A program made the translations under genes and the position numbers. From Candidatus Bathyarchaeota archaeon (lineage in GTDB: Archaea; Thermoproteota; Bathyarchaeia; Bathyarchaeales; Bathycorpusculaceae), in NCBI GenBank assembly GCA_026014705.1, contig JAOZHU010000013.1, forward strand, positions 1 to 33,558: DNA of 33,558 nt, given 5' to 3'. Under the pieces are notes generated by a model. That model made no database searches. It saw only the letters and a program-made list of their open reading frames with translations, and had not been told where the DNA came from. This document shows, one piece after another, positions 16,237 to 24,419 of the stretch (within the stretch, counting starts at the first letter, position 1; every line of letters starts with the position of its first letter).

Positions 16237-17134
16237 AAGAAAACTCGAATTTCTCGTGGGCGACAATCCTTTTCACGGGATCAGTCATCTTTCTCAGAAA
16301 AGAGCACGTTCGCGCACCAAGGAAGAATCACTTTTCGACATCGAACGCGCCTCCAAGTTGGTGAAATTTTGTCTGGAAAACGGTGCTTCTGGATTCACGT
16401 TTTCAGTCAGTGAAACTACGCTTTCAATTTTAGAAACTTTGTGCCAAGATGCGCAAGTTGATTTATACCCTGTCGTGCCTTATGCATATGAATATGTTAG
16501 GATAGCAACCAAGACAGGTGGCTTTGCTGGTTTAGCGACGAAGATGTTTAAGCAGATTGCACTTTCTAGAGACATTAGAGTTGTAGCACCTGTTCTTTTT
16601 TGCGGCCTTAGGATTGACCCGGAAACATTTATGAAGACGTATCTGATGTATGAGTTGTCGCGGATTAGACGTGCATCAAGCCCGAATGGGCATTTAAAGT
16701 GCGTTATACTTCATGAGGTAGTTACGGATATGGCTTTAGCCCTTAATTTTAGGTGGCTTTTTCTATCCTATATTAAGTTCATGTTAAAATCTAATGTTCG
16801 GCCGGGTATTCACACACGTAATTTACCTTTTCTCGTAAAGAAGTTTGAAGAATGGGCTATCGATACAAGCGAGTTAGCGATTCTTACTCCTTTTAACAGC
16901 ATAGGTTTTGAGATGAATCCTTCTCGGATTGAGTGCGAAAAAGCGCTGCAGAATCTGTCGAGAGCACAAGTGATTGCTATGAGTATTTTGGCATCAGGTT
17001 ACCTTAAACCGATTGAGGCGATAAAGTATGTTGCGGGTATTCCGCAAATTAAATGCATTGCAGTTGGTGTTTCCTCAGAACGGCAGGCAGTTGAGACTTT
17101 TCGACTGTTGAATGAACAGAACGGGAAGTGCTAA
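16229..17134 (+). CDS. TIM-barrel-like protein of unknown function in glycan locus
   Basis: From the ATG at 16229, preceded by GAGGTG, the product has 301 residues. It starts LEFLVGDNPFHGISHLSQKRA and proceeds through alternating strands and helices (FCLENGASGFTFSVS, DLYPVVPYAYEY, VVAPVLFCG, CVILHEVVTD). Near the end is IKCIAVGVSSERQAVETFRLL, a pattern like the last strands of a TIM barrel. I do not recognise a named family; aldo-keto reductase-like or aldolase-like barrels are the nearest ideas. The eight-base overlap with the oxidoreductase implies coupled translation and probably a joint step in sugar modification. An open frame continues upstream to 16151 but lies wholly within the oxidoreductase gene. 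Confidence 0.7.
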   Translation: MNERKLEFLVGDNPFHGISHLSQKRARSRTKEESLFDIERASKLVKFCLENGASGFTFSVSETTLSILETLCQDAQVDLYPVVPYAYEYVRIATKTGGFAGLATKMFKQIALSRDIRVVAPVLFCGLRIDPETFMKTYLMYELSRIRRASSPNGHLKCVILHEVVTDMALALNFRWLFLSYIKFMLKSNVRPGIHTRNLPFLVKKFEEWAIDTSELAILTPFNSIGFEMNPSRIECEKALQNLSRAQVIAMSILASGYLKPIEAIKYVAGIPQIKCIAVGVSSERQAVETFRLLNEQNGKC

Positions 17135-17164
17135 CTAGTTCCAACTTTACTGGTTGTTTTTTCG

Positions 17165-18301
17165 GTGATGTCATTGGGGATGTTGGTTGTAGTTTTAACT
17201 TTAATCGTCTCGTCTGTTTTGGTGTTTTTTTATTGTGGGTATTTCTTGTTTGGGCGACGCATGAGCCGAGAAGTCAATTATGCTGTTGATGGCTTTGATT
17301 ATTTTCCTATTGTGTCATTGGTTGTTGCGACTTATAACGAAGAAGACATCATTCGTGAGAAAATTGATAATATTCGCAGTCTGGATTATCCTATTGAGAG
17401 ATTGGAAATAATCTTTGTGGATTCCTCGACGGATGGTACGCGTGGGATTATTCGAAGTTGGGTTGAGGAAGGTAGTTTCAACGTGCGTTTGATTGAAGAG
17501 TCTTCGCGAAAGGGGTTGGCAACGGCGCTCAACATTGGATATGCAGCGGCAAAGGGCGAGGTTGTGGTGAAAAATGATGCGGATATTACTCTGGATAGAC
17601 TGGCGTTGAAGGAGCTTGTGAAATATTTTGGTAACCCCCACATTGGCGCTGTTACTGGCGCGCTTCGCATAACGAGCTCGTCAAAGTTGGAGCAGGGTTA
17701 CAAATCTATTTATTCAAAGTTACGCCTTGCAGAGGCGAACTTGGACTCCACATACATTTTTGAACCGTTTAGTGCTTTTAGGAAGGCTTTAATTGCGCCC
17801 TTAGATGCGCGGTCTGTAGCTGATGATTGTGAAATTGCTTTAAAAATCAGGAAGAGCGGCTATAAGACGGTATATTCCCCAACTGCAGTTGCGTTTGATG
17901 AGTGCCCCGCTGGTTTGAAGGATAGACTGCGTCAGAAATCTCGAAGAGCTCAAGGGCACATACGTTTGTTACTCCAAAATCTTGGTTTACTGTTCAATTC
18001 TCGGTACGGTAGGTTTGGGTGGATTGTCTTTCCAGCTAATTTTTTCATGATGATTATTTCGCCTTGGCTGTTTCTTTCGTTGGTACCATTAGGCTTTCTA
18101 TTTTTGTCGGAGTTGTTCGGAGTATATTCTGCATCAGGGCTATTTGTTTTCGGGATATTGTCCGTTGCGTTTATTTACGTTAAATCAATACCTAGAACTC
18201 TCGCTGGCTTTTTAGAGGCACAATTAAGCTTGATAGTGAGCTTTTTTAAGCTGGCCTTGAATGGACCAGATTTTATGTGGACAAAAGAAAAAAGAACGTA
18301 A
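17165..18301 (+). CDS. Membrane-bound GT2 glycosyltransferase (hyaluronan/cellulose synthase-like)
   Basis: The 378-residue protein has one N-terminal membrane helix (residues 5-27), a GT-A domain and about three C-terminal helices. Visible motifs are SLVVATYNEEDIIREKI, IIFVDSSTDGT, VVKNDADITLDR (the DxD), SVADDCEIALKI (the ED-type base region) and RQKSRRAQGH, in the place of the QxxRW motif of processive enzymes. It should use a nucleotide sugar on the cytosolic side to extend a glycan or modify a lipid-linked sugar. The ATG at 17168 is nearly as likely a start as the GTG at 17165. The gene's end overlaps the following gene if that gene starts at 18261. Confidence 0.88.
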   Translation: MMSLGMLVVVLTLIVSSVLVFFYCGYFLFGRRMSREVNYAVDGFDYFPIVSLVVATYNEEDIIREKIDNIRSLDYPIERLEIIFVDSSTDGTRGIIRSWVEEGSFNVRLIEESSRKGLATALNIGYAAAKGEVVVKNDADITLDRLALKELVKYFGNPHIGAVTGALRITSSSKLEQGYKSIYSKLRLAEANLDSTYIFEPFSAFRKALIAPLDARSVADDCEIALKIRKSGYKTVYSPTAVAFDECPAGLKDRLRQKSRRAQGHIRLLLQNLGLLFNSRYGRFGWIVFPANFFMMIISPWLFLSLVPLGFLFLSELFGVYSASGLFVFGILSVAFIYVKSIPRTLAGFLEAQLSLIVSFFKLALNGPDFMWTKEKRT

Positions 18302-19706
18302 TTTGGTGGTTAGTTTCCCCAATTATGTAAGTTGTAGACGCAAACTCTTGTCCCAATTAAGGAGCGGGGTAGAAATAGCAATAAAAAAAACGAACGGATT
18401 ATATGATGTCTCTGAAATAGCTCGGACGCGGCTTTGCACGAGTTGCGGTACATGCGCTGCTTTTTGTCCGAGTGAAGCAATAATTATGAAAAACGATACT
18501 TTTGAGGGTATATTAGTGCCGGAAGTTGACTCTGCTAAGTGCAATTCTTGCGGTGTCTGCCTAAAAGTTTGTCCAGGTGCGGAGGTAAATATCAAAGAAT
18601 TCAATCACGCCCTTTTTGGGCAACAACCGGCGCACGCTCTTTTTGGCAACTTTGTAGAATGCTATTACGGTCACTCAACCAATTACAATTCCAAACTTAT
18701 CAATTCTGTAGCTTCAGGTGGTATTGCTACACAGTTGTTGGTTTTTGCTCTGCAAAATGGGGCGATTGATGGTGCCTTGGTTACGCGTTTTTGTAGGGAG
18801 GATTGTTTGAAGCCGGAGGGATTTTTGGCAACAACTGTTGAGGAACTTGTATCCGCTGCGGGATCCAAATATTGTTCAAGCCCAACTAATTTTGGCTTAA
18901 AAGAGTTACTCCGCAAAGAAGGGCGATTTGCAGTGGTTGGCTTGCCTTGTCATTTACATGCGATACGAAAAGCACAGCAAGTTTTTCCGGAATTGAGGGA
19001 AAAAATAGCTTTGACAATTGGTTTGTTTTGTGCTTTTACTATTAGTTCTCAGGGTGTTGACACTTTGTTAGCAAAGATGAAACTTGACCGGGATAATGTG
19101 AGAAAATTTGCGTTTCGTGGTCACGGTTGGCCAGGGTATTTATGGGCTGAAACATTGAATGGTGATTCGTGCAAAATCCCATTAATGGGCTTGTTTAATG
19201 ATTACCTTTCTGTCTTTGAATCTTACCTATTTACGCCTTGGCGGTGCATGTTGTGTCAAGATCACTTTAACCAACTCGCTGACATTACCCTTGCAGATGC
19301 TTGGCTTCCTGAATTTAAGAGAAGCAAAATCGGTTTGTCTTTGATAACTGCAAGGTCTGAGAAAGGGCAGCAGCTAATTCAACGCGCAATTGAAGCAAAA
19401 GTGGTAACGCTAAGAAAGTATCCTTTTGAAAGAATAGTTAGGTCACAATGGAGTTCTGCAAAATTCAAAAGCAAACACTGGGCTGTTCGGTTAGCTTTAG
19501 TCAAGAAAATGGGCAATCGCGTGCCCTCATGTAGTGTTGCCGATATCCATTTTTCATCGGTTGAATCTTTTTTTATAAACGCTGCCCGGTTGCGCTTAGC
19601 AAATTTGCGTAAGAATCAATTTGCGCTCTCAGTTTTAAAGGCTTTTCCTTTGTGGTGTTATAAGGCTTACAATGCAATATTTTTCGTTTTGGACAAGCTT
19701 TTCTGA
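18261..19706 (+). CDS. FrhB-like iron-sulfur protein (F420 hydrogenase/dehydrogenase beta subunit family)
   Basis: The 481-residue protein has two 4Fe-4S motifs near the N-terminus: Cys 59, 62, 65, 69 (CTSCGTCAAFCP) and Cys 94, 97, 100, 104 (CNSCGVCLKVCP). The FrhB/FdhB-like domain follows, with SVASGGIATQLL, VVGLPCHLHAIRKAQ and ITLADAWLPEF. Family members exchange electrons between F420 or flavin and other carriers. Versions in polysaccharide clusters are often encoded beside pyruvyl transferases, as here, but their reaction is unknown. ATG at 18261 overlaps the upstream gene by 41 nt. TTG at 18303 or GTG at 18306, just after the upstream stop, are good alternatives. About 170 residues beyond the family core are unassigned. 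Confidence 0.85.
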   Translation: MDQILCGQKKKERNLVVSFPNYVSCRRKLLSQLRSGVEIAIKKTNGLYDVSEIARTRLCTSCGTCAAFCPSEAIIMKNDTFEGILVPEVDSAKCNSCGVCLKVCPGAEVNIKEFNHALFGQQPAHALFGNFVECYYGHSTNYNSKLINSVASGGIATQLLVFALQNGAIDGALVTRFCREDCLKPEGFLATTVEELVSAAGSKYCSSPTNFGLKELLRKEGRFAVVGLPCHLHAIRKAQQVFPELREKIALTIGLFCAFTISSQGVDTLLAKMKLDRDNVRKFAFRGHGWPGYLWAETLNGDSCKIPLMGLFNDYLSVFESYLFTPWRCMLCQDHFNQLADITLADAWLPEFKRSKIGLSLITARSEKGQQLIQRAIEAKVVTLRKYPFERIVRSQWSSAKFKSKHWAVRLALVKKMGNRVPSCSVADIHFSSVESFFINAARLRLANLRKNQFALSVLKAFPLWCYKAYNAIFFVLDKLF

Positions 19707-19771
19707 GCGTATAGATTGTTCAACGCTGACTGAAACCTTTTTGATATTATAATGATGTGGGTGGGTAAGCA

Positions 19772-21100
19772 CTGATAATTCAGGGTACGGCGCGACCAAT
19801 TCGGGTTTTCATCACTCAAGTTTGCGATGTTGGGAACAAAGGCGATCAAGGAATTCTAAAAAGTGAAATTGCACTACTAAGAAAGTTGTTTCCCCACTGT
19901 GAGATTTCTGTCGCGACATGGTGGTCAAACGATTTGCTAAAGGAAGTTGAACCTGAAATTGAGGTTTATTCTCCACTGGTTGACTTCAAGATAAGGGGCA
20001 AAGAAGTTCCACTAACTCTATATCTTCCTGTTCTCGTGGTTACTTTTTTTCTTTCTGTCCTTTCAGCGTTGTTAGTTAGATTCAGTTTTACGCCACTTTA
20101 CCGTGGAGGGCACCTGTGTGCTCTTAAAAATGCGGATCTAGTAATTTCGTCAGGGCATCAACCTTTTTTTGAATGTTCGCGTTATCGCCAAAGGACATTG
20201 TGGGATACGTTGGCCAATTTTCTTGTAATGTTTTGGGGGGCAACTGATGTATTAGTCGCCAGAAAGATATTTAGGCGACGTTTCGCTACTTTCCCGCAAT
20301 CTGTAGGACCATTTAATACTTTTGTCGGGCGGTTTTTTGCCAGGTTTATTTTTGGCAATATGGATGCTGTTTGTGTTAGAGAGAATATTTCTAAACATAC
20401 GCTTGAGCAATTAGGTGTTTTGACGCCTATTTTTTCGTTGGTTGATATGGGCTTTTTTTTTGAGGCAAATTTAGTAGTCCAGAAAGCTGATTTTACTGTT
20501 CCGGTAATTGGTGTTTCCCCTTGCTTTATTGCGGCAATGGGTGATGAGGAAAAGGCACGTTACGTTTTAGTTATTTCTGAGGTGATGAAAAAAATGCAGG
20601 AGCAATATGGAACTTCTGTGGTGCTTTTGCCCAGTCAGACGACTCAGGGGAAGGCGATGGTCGTATCTGGACGGGAAAGTGATTGTGCTGTTTGTGAACT
20701 TATCCAAACTAATGTTTGTGGGCAGCGTCTTGGGCAGCAAACAGTTACCACTACTTTTTGTACTCAGTTTATAGACGAGTTTGTTAACATTTTACGGCAA
20801 TTAGATATGTTGATAACTACCAGAATGCATCCTAGTATTTTTGCTGCAGGGCTAAGTGTGCCTTTTGTTGAAATTATTTATGAGCACAAGCAAGTTGGTT
20901 TGCTCAAGAGCTTGCAGTTGAGTGAAGTTGGCCTAAGTGTCAATGATCTTTCAATTGAGAAACTTCTTGCTAAAGCCAATTATGTTTGGGAAAATCGGGG
21001 TGCCATCCAAAAACATTTGAAGGAACAAGTAGCGTTGCTTCGTTCAAGGGATAGACCGATTTTGGAGCGTTTGCTTACACTCCTGGTTACTTCGAATTGA
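19772..21100 (+). CDS. Polysaccharide pyruvyl transferase family protein, apparent CTG start
   Basis: The frame holds IRVFITQVCDVGNKGDQGILKSE right after its opening, the N-terminal VGNxGD motif of pyruvyl transferases (CsaB/WcaK family). The C-terminal TTRMHPSIFAAGLSVPFVEIIYEHK segment is the conserved R-x-H and tyrosine-lysine region. The enzyme transfers pyruvate from phosphoenolpyruvate to a sugar as a ketal. The N-terminal motif lies upstream of TTG at 19886, and between the in-frame TAA at 19769-19771 and that motif no ATG, GTG or TTG exists. CTG at 19772 is the earliest option, giving 442 residues. ATATTATAA at 19744-19752 fits a leaderless transcript beginning near there. A hydrophobic stretch at about 80-100 suggests membrane association. 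Confidence 0.8.
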   Translation: MIIQGTARPIRVFITQVCDVGNKGDQGILKSEIALLRKLFPHCEISVATWWSNDLLKEVEPEIEVYSPLVDFKIRGKEVPLTLYLPVLVVTFFLSVLSALLVRFSFTPLYRGGHLCALKNADLVISSGHQPFFECSRYRQRTLWDTLANFLVMFWGATDVLVARKIFRRRFATFPQSVGPFNTFVGRFFARFIFGNMDAVCVRENISKHTLEQLGVLTPIFSLVDMGFFFEANLVVQKADFTVPVIGVSPCFIAAMGDEEKARYVLVISEVMKKMQEQYGTSVVLLPSQTTQGKAMVVSGRESDCAVCELIQTNVCGQRLGQQTVTTTFCTQFIDEFVNILRQLDMLITTRMHPSIFAAGLSVPFVEIIYEHKQVGLLKSLQLSEVGLSVNDLSIEKLLAKANYVWENRGAIQKHLKEQVALLRSRDRPILERLLTLLVTSN

Positions 21101-21195
21101 TGATTAGTGTGCGGGGTTGAATCTATAATTTTGGTTGTTGCATCTTTGAGAATTCATCAGTTACCAAATATTTGTCATAGTTTTAGGTGATTCTA

Positions 21196-22866
21196 TTGCT
21201 TCATCACCTTAAGAAAAAGAGTTTCCCAATTTGCAGTGTTCTAACTAGCGTAGCATTTGTTTTATGGCTTTTTTCTTCGCTTCAGGCGCGTAGTTCACTA
21301 AATGGCGATATGAGCAAATTGGGCTTGTTTTCAATACTGCCCGCTTCCTTCTTTGTAGCTTTTTCATTACTAGTTATTTCCTTCTTTGTTACGCTGTATT
21401 GGATTAATAAAAACTGGTTGAGCTTAATCGTTTGCCAGACTCTTCTTCTAATCTTTTTTCTAAATCTAACTCCAGCAATAATTGAAAATACGGCTAGATT
21501 TAATGCTGGTTACTCAATTTTTAGGTCTGTTGACTACATTTCAGAGACCGCAAAAATAACCCCTACTGGTCATTGGGCTCTCAATTGGCCCAGTTTTAGC
21601 GCTCTAATGAATATTTTTGTGCAAATTACTTCAATTTTAGGGCAAACACTTCTACTTATTTACCCAACGTTTTTTAACATTTTACTTCTTCTACCTCTAT
21701 TCGCATTCTTTCGGGTTTTAAGTAACAATAATAAGATAGTTTGGGTTTCAATATGGTTTGTCTTCTTTGGCAACTGGGTAAGTCAAGACTACTTTAGTAT
21801 GCAAAGCATAGGTTTTTTTTCAATAGCCTTGTTGCTCTTTCTATCATTTAAGAACATGAATCAGGGTTTACGTATTCGGCAATGGGTAGTCGTGTTTCTT
21901 TTGATTTCCTTCTATCTGGCTAGCAGTCATTTGTTGTCTTCTCTTGCTATTTTGTGTGCACTCTTTGTCCTGACGTTAACTAAACATTTACCAAGATACG
22001 CGTTGTTCTTGGTTTGTTTGTCATCGATTGTTAGCTGGACAATTTTTAATGCCCACAGCTACTTTTCAGGGAATATAAACCATTTATTTGCACAAATTCT
22101 GGACTTTATGCAGATTTTCCAGAGAAACGTGGCGACTAGGATTTCTGGGAGTGCCGCTCACGTATTGGTCACTCAAGTTCGAATGACGTACTCTGTCGCG
22201 ATTATCGCTATTGCTGTTTTGGGTTTTGTGTTAATTTGCAAAAACAAGCGGGTGGGTGCTGTGGATAAGCAAGTGTTACTGGTTCTGGCGGGTTTTTCGT
22301 TCCTACTATGCTCATTTGCATATGGCGGGGAAATGTTTCAAAGAGTATACCTGTTTAGTTTGCTTCCTCTAGCCTATTTTGCGTGCAGGGGATTAAAAAA
22401 TCGGTTTATTTTTTGTTTATTTTTCATATTCTTTGTGGTCTTTGCGCCTTCACTGCATGTAATTGCTCATTATGGAAACGAAACAATGAATTATGTTCCA
22501 CATAGTGAAATAATCGGCGTTAATTTTCTTTATGACAAAACCGCCGCTGGTCATGTTGTTGGTGGACTATCACTTTCGGGCGATTTTAGAGACCTGAACT
22601 ACCATCAAAATTATAGCTACACAAGTTTTAGAAACATTTATCTGAATAATAGTTCTGGTGACCTTTGGATTAAAGCAAGAGAATTGCACACTGACAGGTT
22701 TGTATGCATATCGTATGCGACAAATGCCTGCTTTTCCTTCTTTTATGGGGATTCAATGTTTTTGCAGGACATATATTCTAATCTTACTAAGGCTACAAAT
22801 TATGGTCTGTTGTATTCCAACCCTTCTTTTGTGGTTTATTATTCAGCTGCTGAAAACAATCCTTAA
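21196..22866 (+). CDS. Multi-pass membrane protein, probable polysaccharide polymerase or GT-C glycosyltransferase
   Basis: The 556-residue protein has about 12-13 hydrophobic helices and a C-terminal soluble region of about 120 residues. Near the third helix are TGHWALNWPSFSALMNIF and VSQDYFSMQSIGFFSIAL. The LNWP and QDYFSxQ pattern is familiar from large archaeal membrane proteins in glycan loci, usually annotated as hypothetical or as glycosyltransferases. It could be a Wzy-like polymerase or a lipid-linked sugar transferase. TTG at 21196 is preferred over GTG at 21187, because AGGTGA at 21185-21190 then becomes its ribosome-binding site. DNA here is visibly T-rich. Confidence 0.7.
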   Translation: MLHHLKKKSFPICSVLTSVAFVLWLFSSLQARSSLNGDMSKLGLFSILPASFFVAFSLLVISFFVTLYWINKNWLSLIVCQTLLLIFFLNLTPAIIENTARFNAGYSIFRSVDYISETAKITPTGHWALNWPSFSALMNIFVQITSILGQTLLLIYPTFFNILLLLPLFAFFRVLSNNNKIVWVSIWFVFFGNWVSQDYFSMQSIGFFSIALLLFLSFKNMNQGLRIRQWVVVFLLISFYLASSHLLSSLAILCALFVLTLTKHLPRYALFLVCLSSIVSWTIFNAHSYFSGNINHLFAQILDFMQIFQRNVATRISGSAAHVLVTQVRMTYSVAIIAIAVLGFVLICKNKRVGAVDKQVLLVLAGFSFLLCSFAYGGEMFQRVYLFSLLPLAYFACRGLKNRFIFCLFFIFFVVFAPSLHVIAHYGNETMNYVPHSEIIGVNFLYDKTAAGHVVGGLSLSGDFRDLNYHQNYSYTSFRNIYLNNSSGDLWIKARELHTDRFVCISYATNACFSFFYGDSMFLQDIYSNLTKATNYGLLYSNPSFVVYYSAAENNP

Positions 22867-22941
22867 TTTCTTACTAGAATGTACAAAAAAACTGAGTAAA
22901 TCCAACTTGTAACATGAAATTTGTTTAACAGAGGAACCCGA

Positions 22942-24270
22942 ATGGATAGATTAATAGTGAAGAGTGTAAAAGTAACTAATAAATTGCTCGAAATAGAGTT
23001 TGATTGCACTGGAAAAACCAAGAGATTTTTTTCCAGTAACCGTTTTTTCGCTGAATATAGCATTTGTATAGACGATGTACCTGAGACAATTTTGCTAATT
23101 CCTTTCTTATCCACTGTTTGCCCTGTCGCATGGGCTAATCAAGCAGATGTGTATGTTGAAACTATGGATAAAACATTTTTGCAATCACTTGAGAAAGTTA
23201 GATTGGCCCTTCAGAATTTTTATCCGCTAATCACATTTAGGGGTAAGATCCTCTCAAATAAATCTGCCGATACTCTCCCTGTAAGAATTCACAAAGGGTC
23301 AATGTCTCTCTTTAGTGGCGGCGTTGATTCGTTAGCAACATTTATCCGTCATGAAGCTGAGAACCCAGTTTTGGTGGCTGTTCATGGATCAGATGTTCAT
23401 GTAAACGACTTCGAAGGTTGGCGGAGGGCAACCACATATTTTGCAGATTTCCTTAAAACAACCGGTGCCACATTTAGAACCATAAGAAGCAACTTTCATA
23501 GTTTAGTTGACGAACTGATGATTAAGACTTTTTATAAAAAACTTGATGGGAGATGGTGGCGGCGTGTAATGCATGGATTAGCCTACCTGGGTCTCTGCGC
23601 ACCCCTCACTTATCTGGACGAAATTGGAACAATTTACATTGCATCAACTTTCACTAAGGAATTTCATAAACCTTGGGGTTCTTGCCCAGAAATAGATAAT
23701 AATGTCGCGTGGACTGGAACAAAATGCGTGCATGATGGTTTCGGGCTTTCCCGTCAACAGAAATTGCAGGTGATTGCAGAGTATGTTAGGCATAAGTGTC
23801 CTAACTTGCCAATTCGTGTCTGCGGTTGGCGTGGCAAAGGTGCAAACTGCAGTATGGGTAAATGCGAAAAATGTGGCAGAACTATTATTGGGCTCGAATT
23901 AGTTGGACTTGACCCGAACAACCATGGGTTCAGGATTACCTCCAATACGTTTTCAGATATATTGACAAATTTGAAGAGTAACAAACTGCCATTTGGTGAT
24001 GATGAGGTCTGGATGTGGACTGATCTACAGCGTCATGCGCGTCACGCCGGAACCTTACCGCACCCTGAAGCGAGAGCCTTAATCGATTGGCTAGCAAAAA
24101 CAGATGTGGCGCGCATTGGGTATACAATCCCCAGAGAACAGCTGGTTTTTGGAAGTATTGTCCCCCTTTTCAAATATCTGCCCTATCCACTGTGCAGAGC
24201 AAGCAGTCAGATGTACAACACTTTTAAGATATCATATAAACGAACAGAGTATAAACTGCGTAACCTCTGA
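22942..24270 (+). CDS. PP-loop ATP pyrophosphatase-like protein with C4 zinc motif (QueC-like C-terminal half)
   Basis: From the ATG at 22942 (GAGGAA upstream) the protein has 442 residues. SLFSGGVDSLATFIRH at residues 123-138 is the PP-loop that binds ATP pyrophosphate. A later segment has Cys 294, 303, 308 and 311 (KGANCSMGKCEKCGR), like the zinc site of QueC. The first 115 residues are a separate beta-rich domain without a match I know. PP-loop enzymes adenylate a substrate so that nitrogen or sulfur can be added. In a glycan locus, sugar or uronate amidation, comparable in principle to WbpG-type sugar amidotransferases, is plausible. QueC function itself is unlikely given the length and context. 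Confidence 0.8.
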   Translation: MDRLIVKSVKVTNKLLEIEFDCTGKTKRFFSSNRFFAEYSICIDDVPETILLIPFLSTVCPVAWANQADVYVETMDKTFLQSLEKVRLALQNFYPLITFRGKILSNKSADTLPVRIHKGSMSLFSGGVDSLATFIRHEAENPVLVAVHGSDVHVNDFEGWRRATTYFADFLKTTGATFRTIRSNFHSLVDELMIKTFYKKLDGRWWRRVMHGLAYLGLCAPLTYLDEIGTIYIASTFTKEFHKPWGSCPEIDNNVAWTGTKCVHDGFGLSRQQKLQVIAEYVRHKCPNLPIRVCGWRGKGANCSMGKCEKCGRTIIGLELVGLDPNNHGFRITSNTFSDILTNLKSNKLPFGDDEVWMWTDLQRHARHAGTLPHPEARALIDWLAKTDVARIGYTIPREQLVFGSIVPLFKYLPYPLCRASSQMYNTFKISYKRTEYKLRNL

Positions 24271-24419
24271 GATGGTAACTTCTGCACGCAGAGAATACAC
24301 GGATGCTTAAAACACGAACTCAGCGCAAGAACTTAATTTTTAGCGCAATGCTACAATTGTTCCACTATACATTGTTATTGGGTGTTTCTCTGTGGCAGCG
24401 CCATTTTGCGCTTTTAGCG

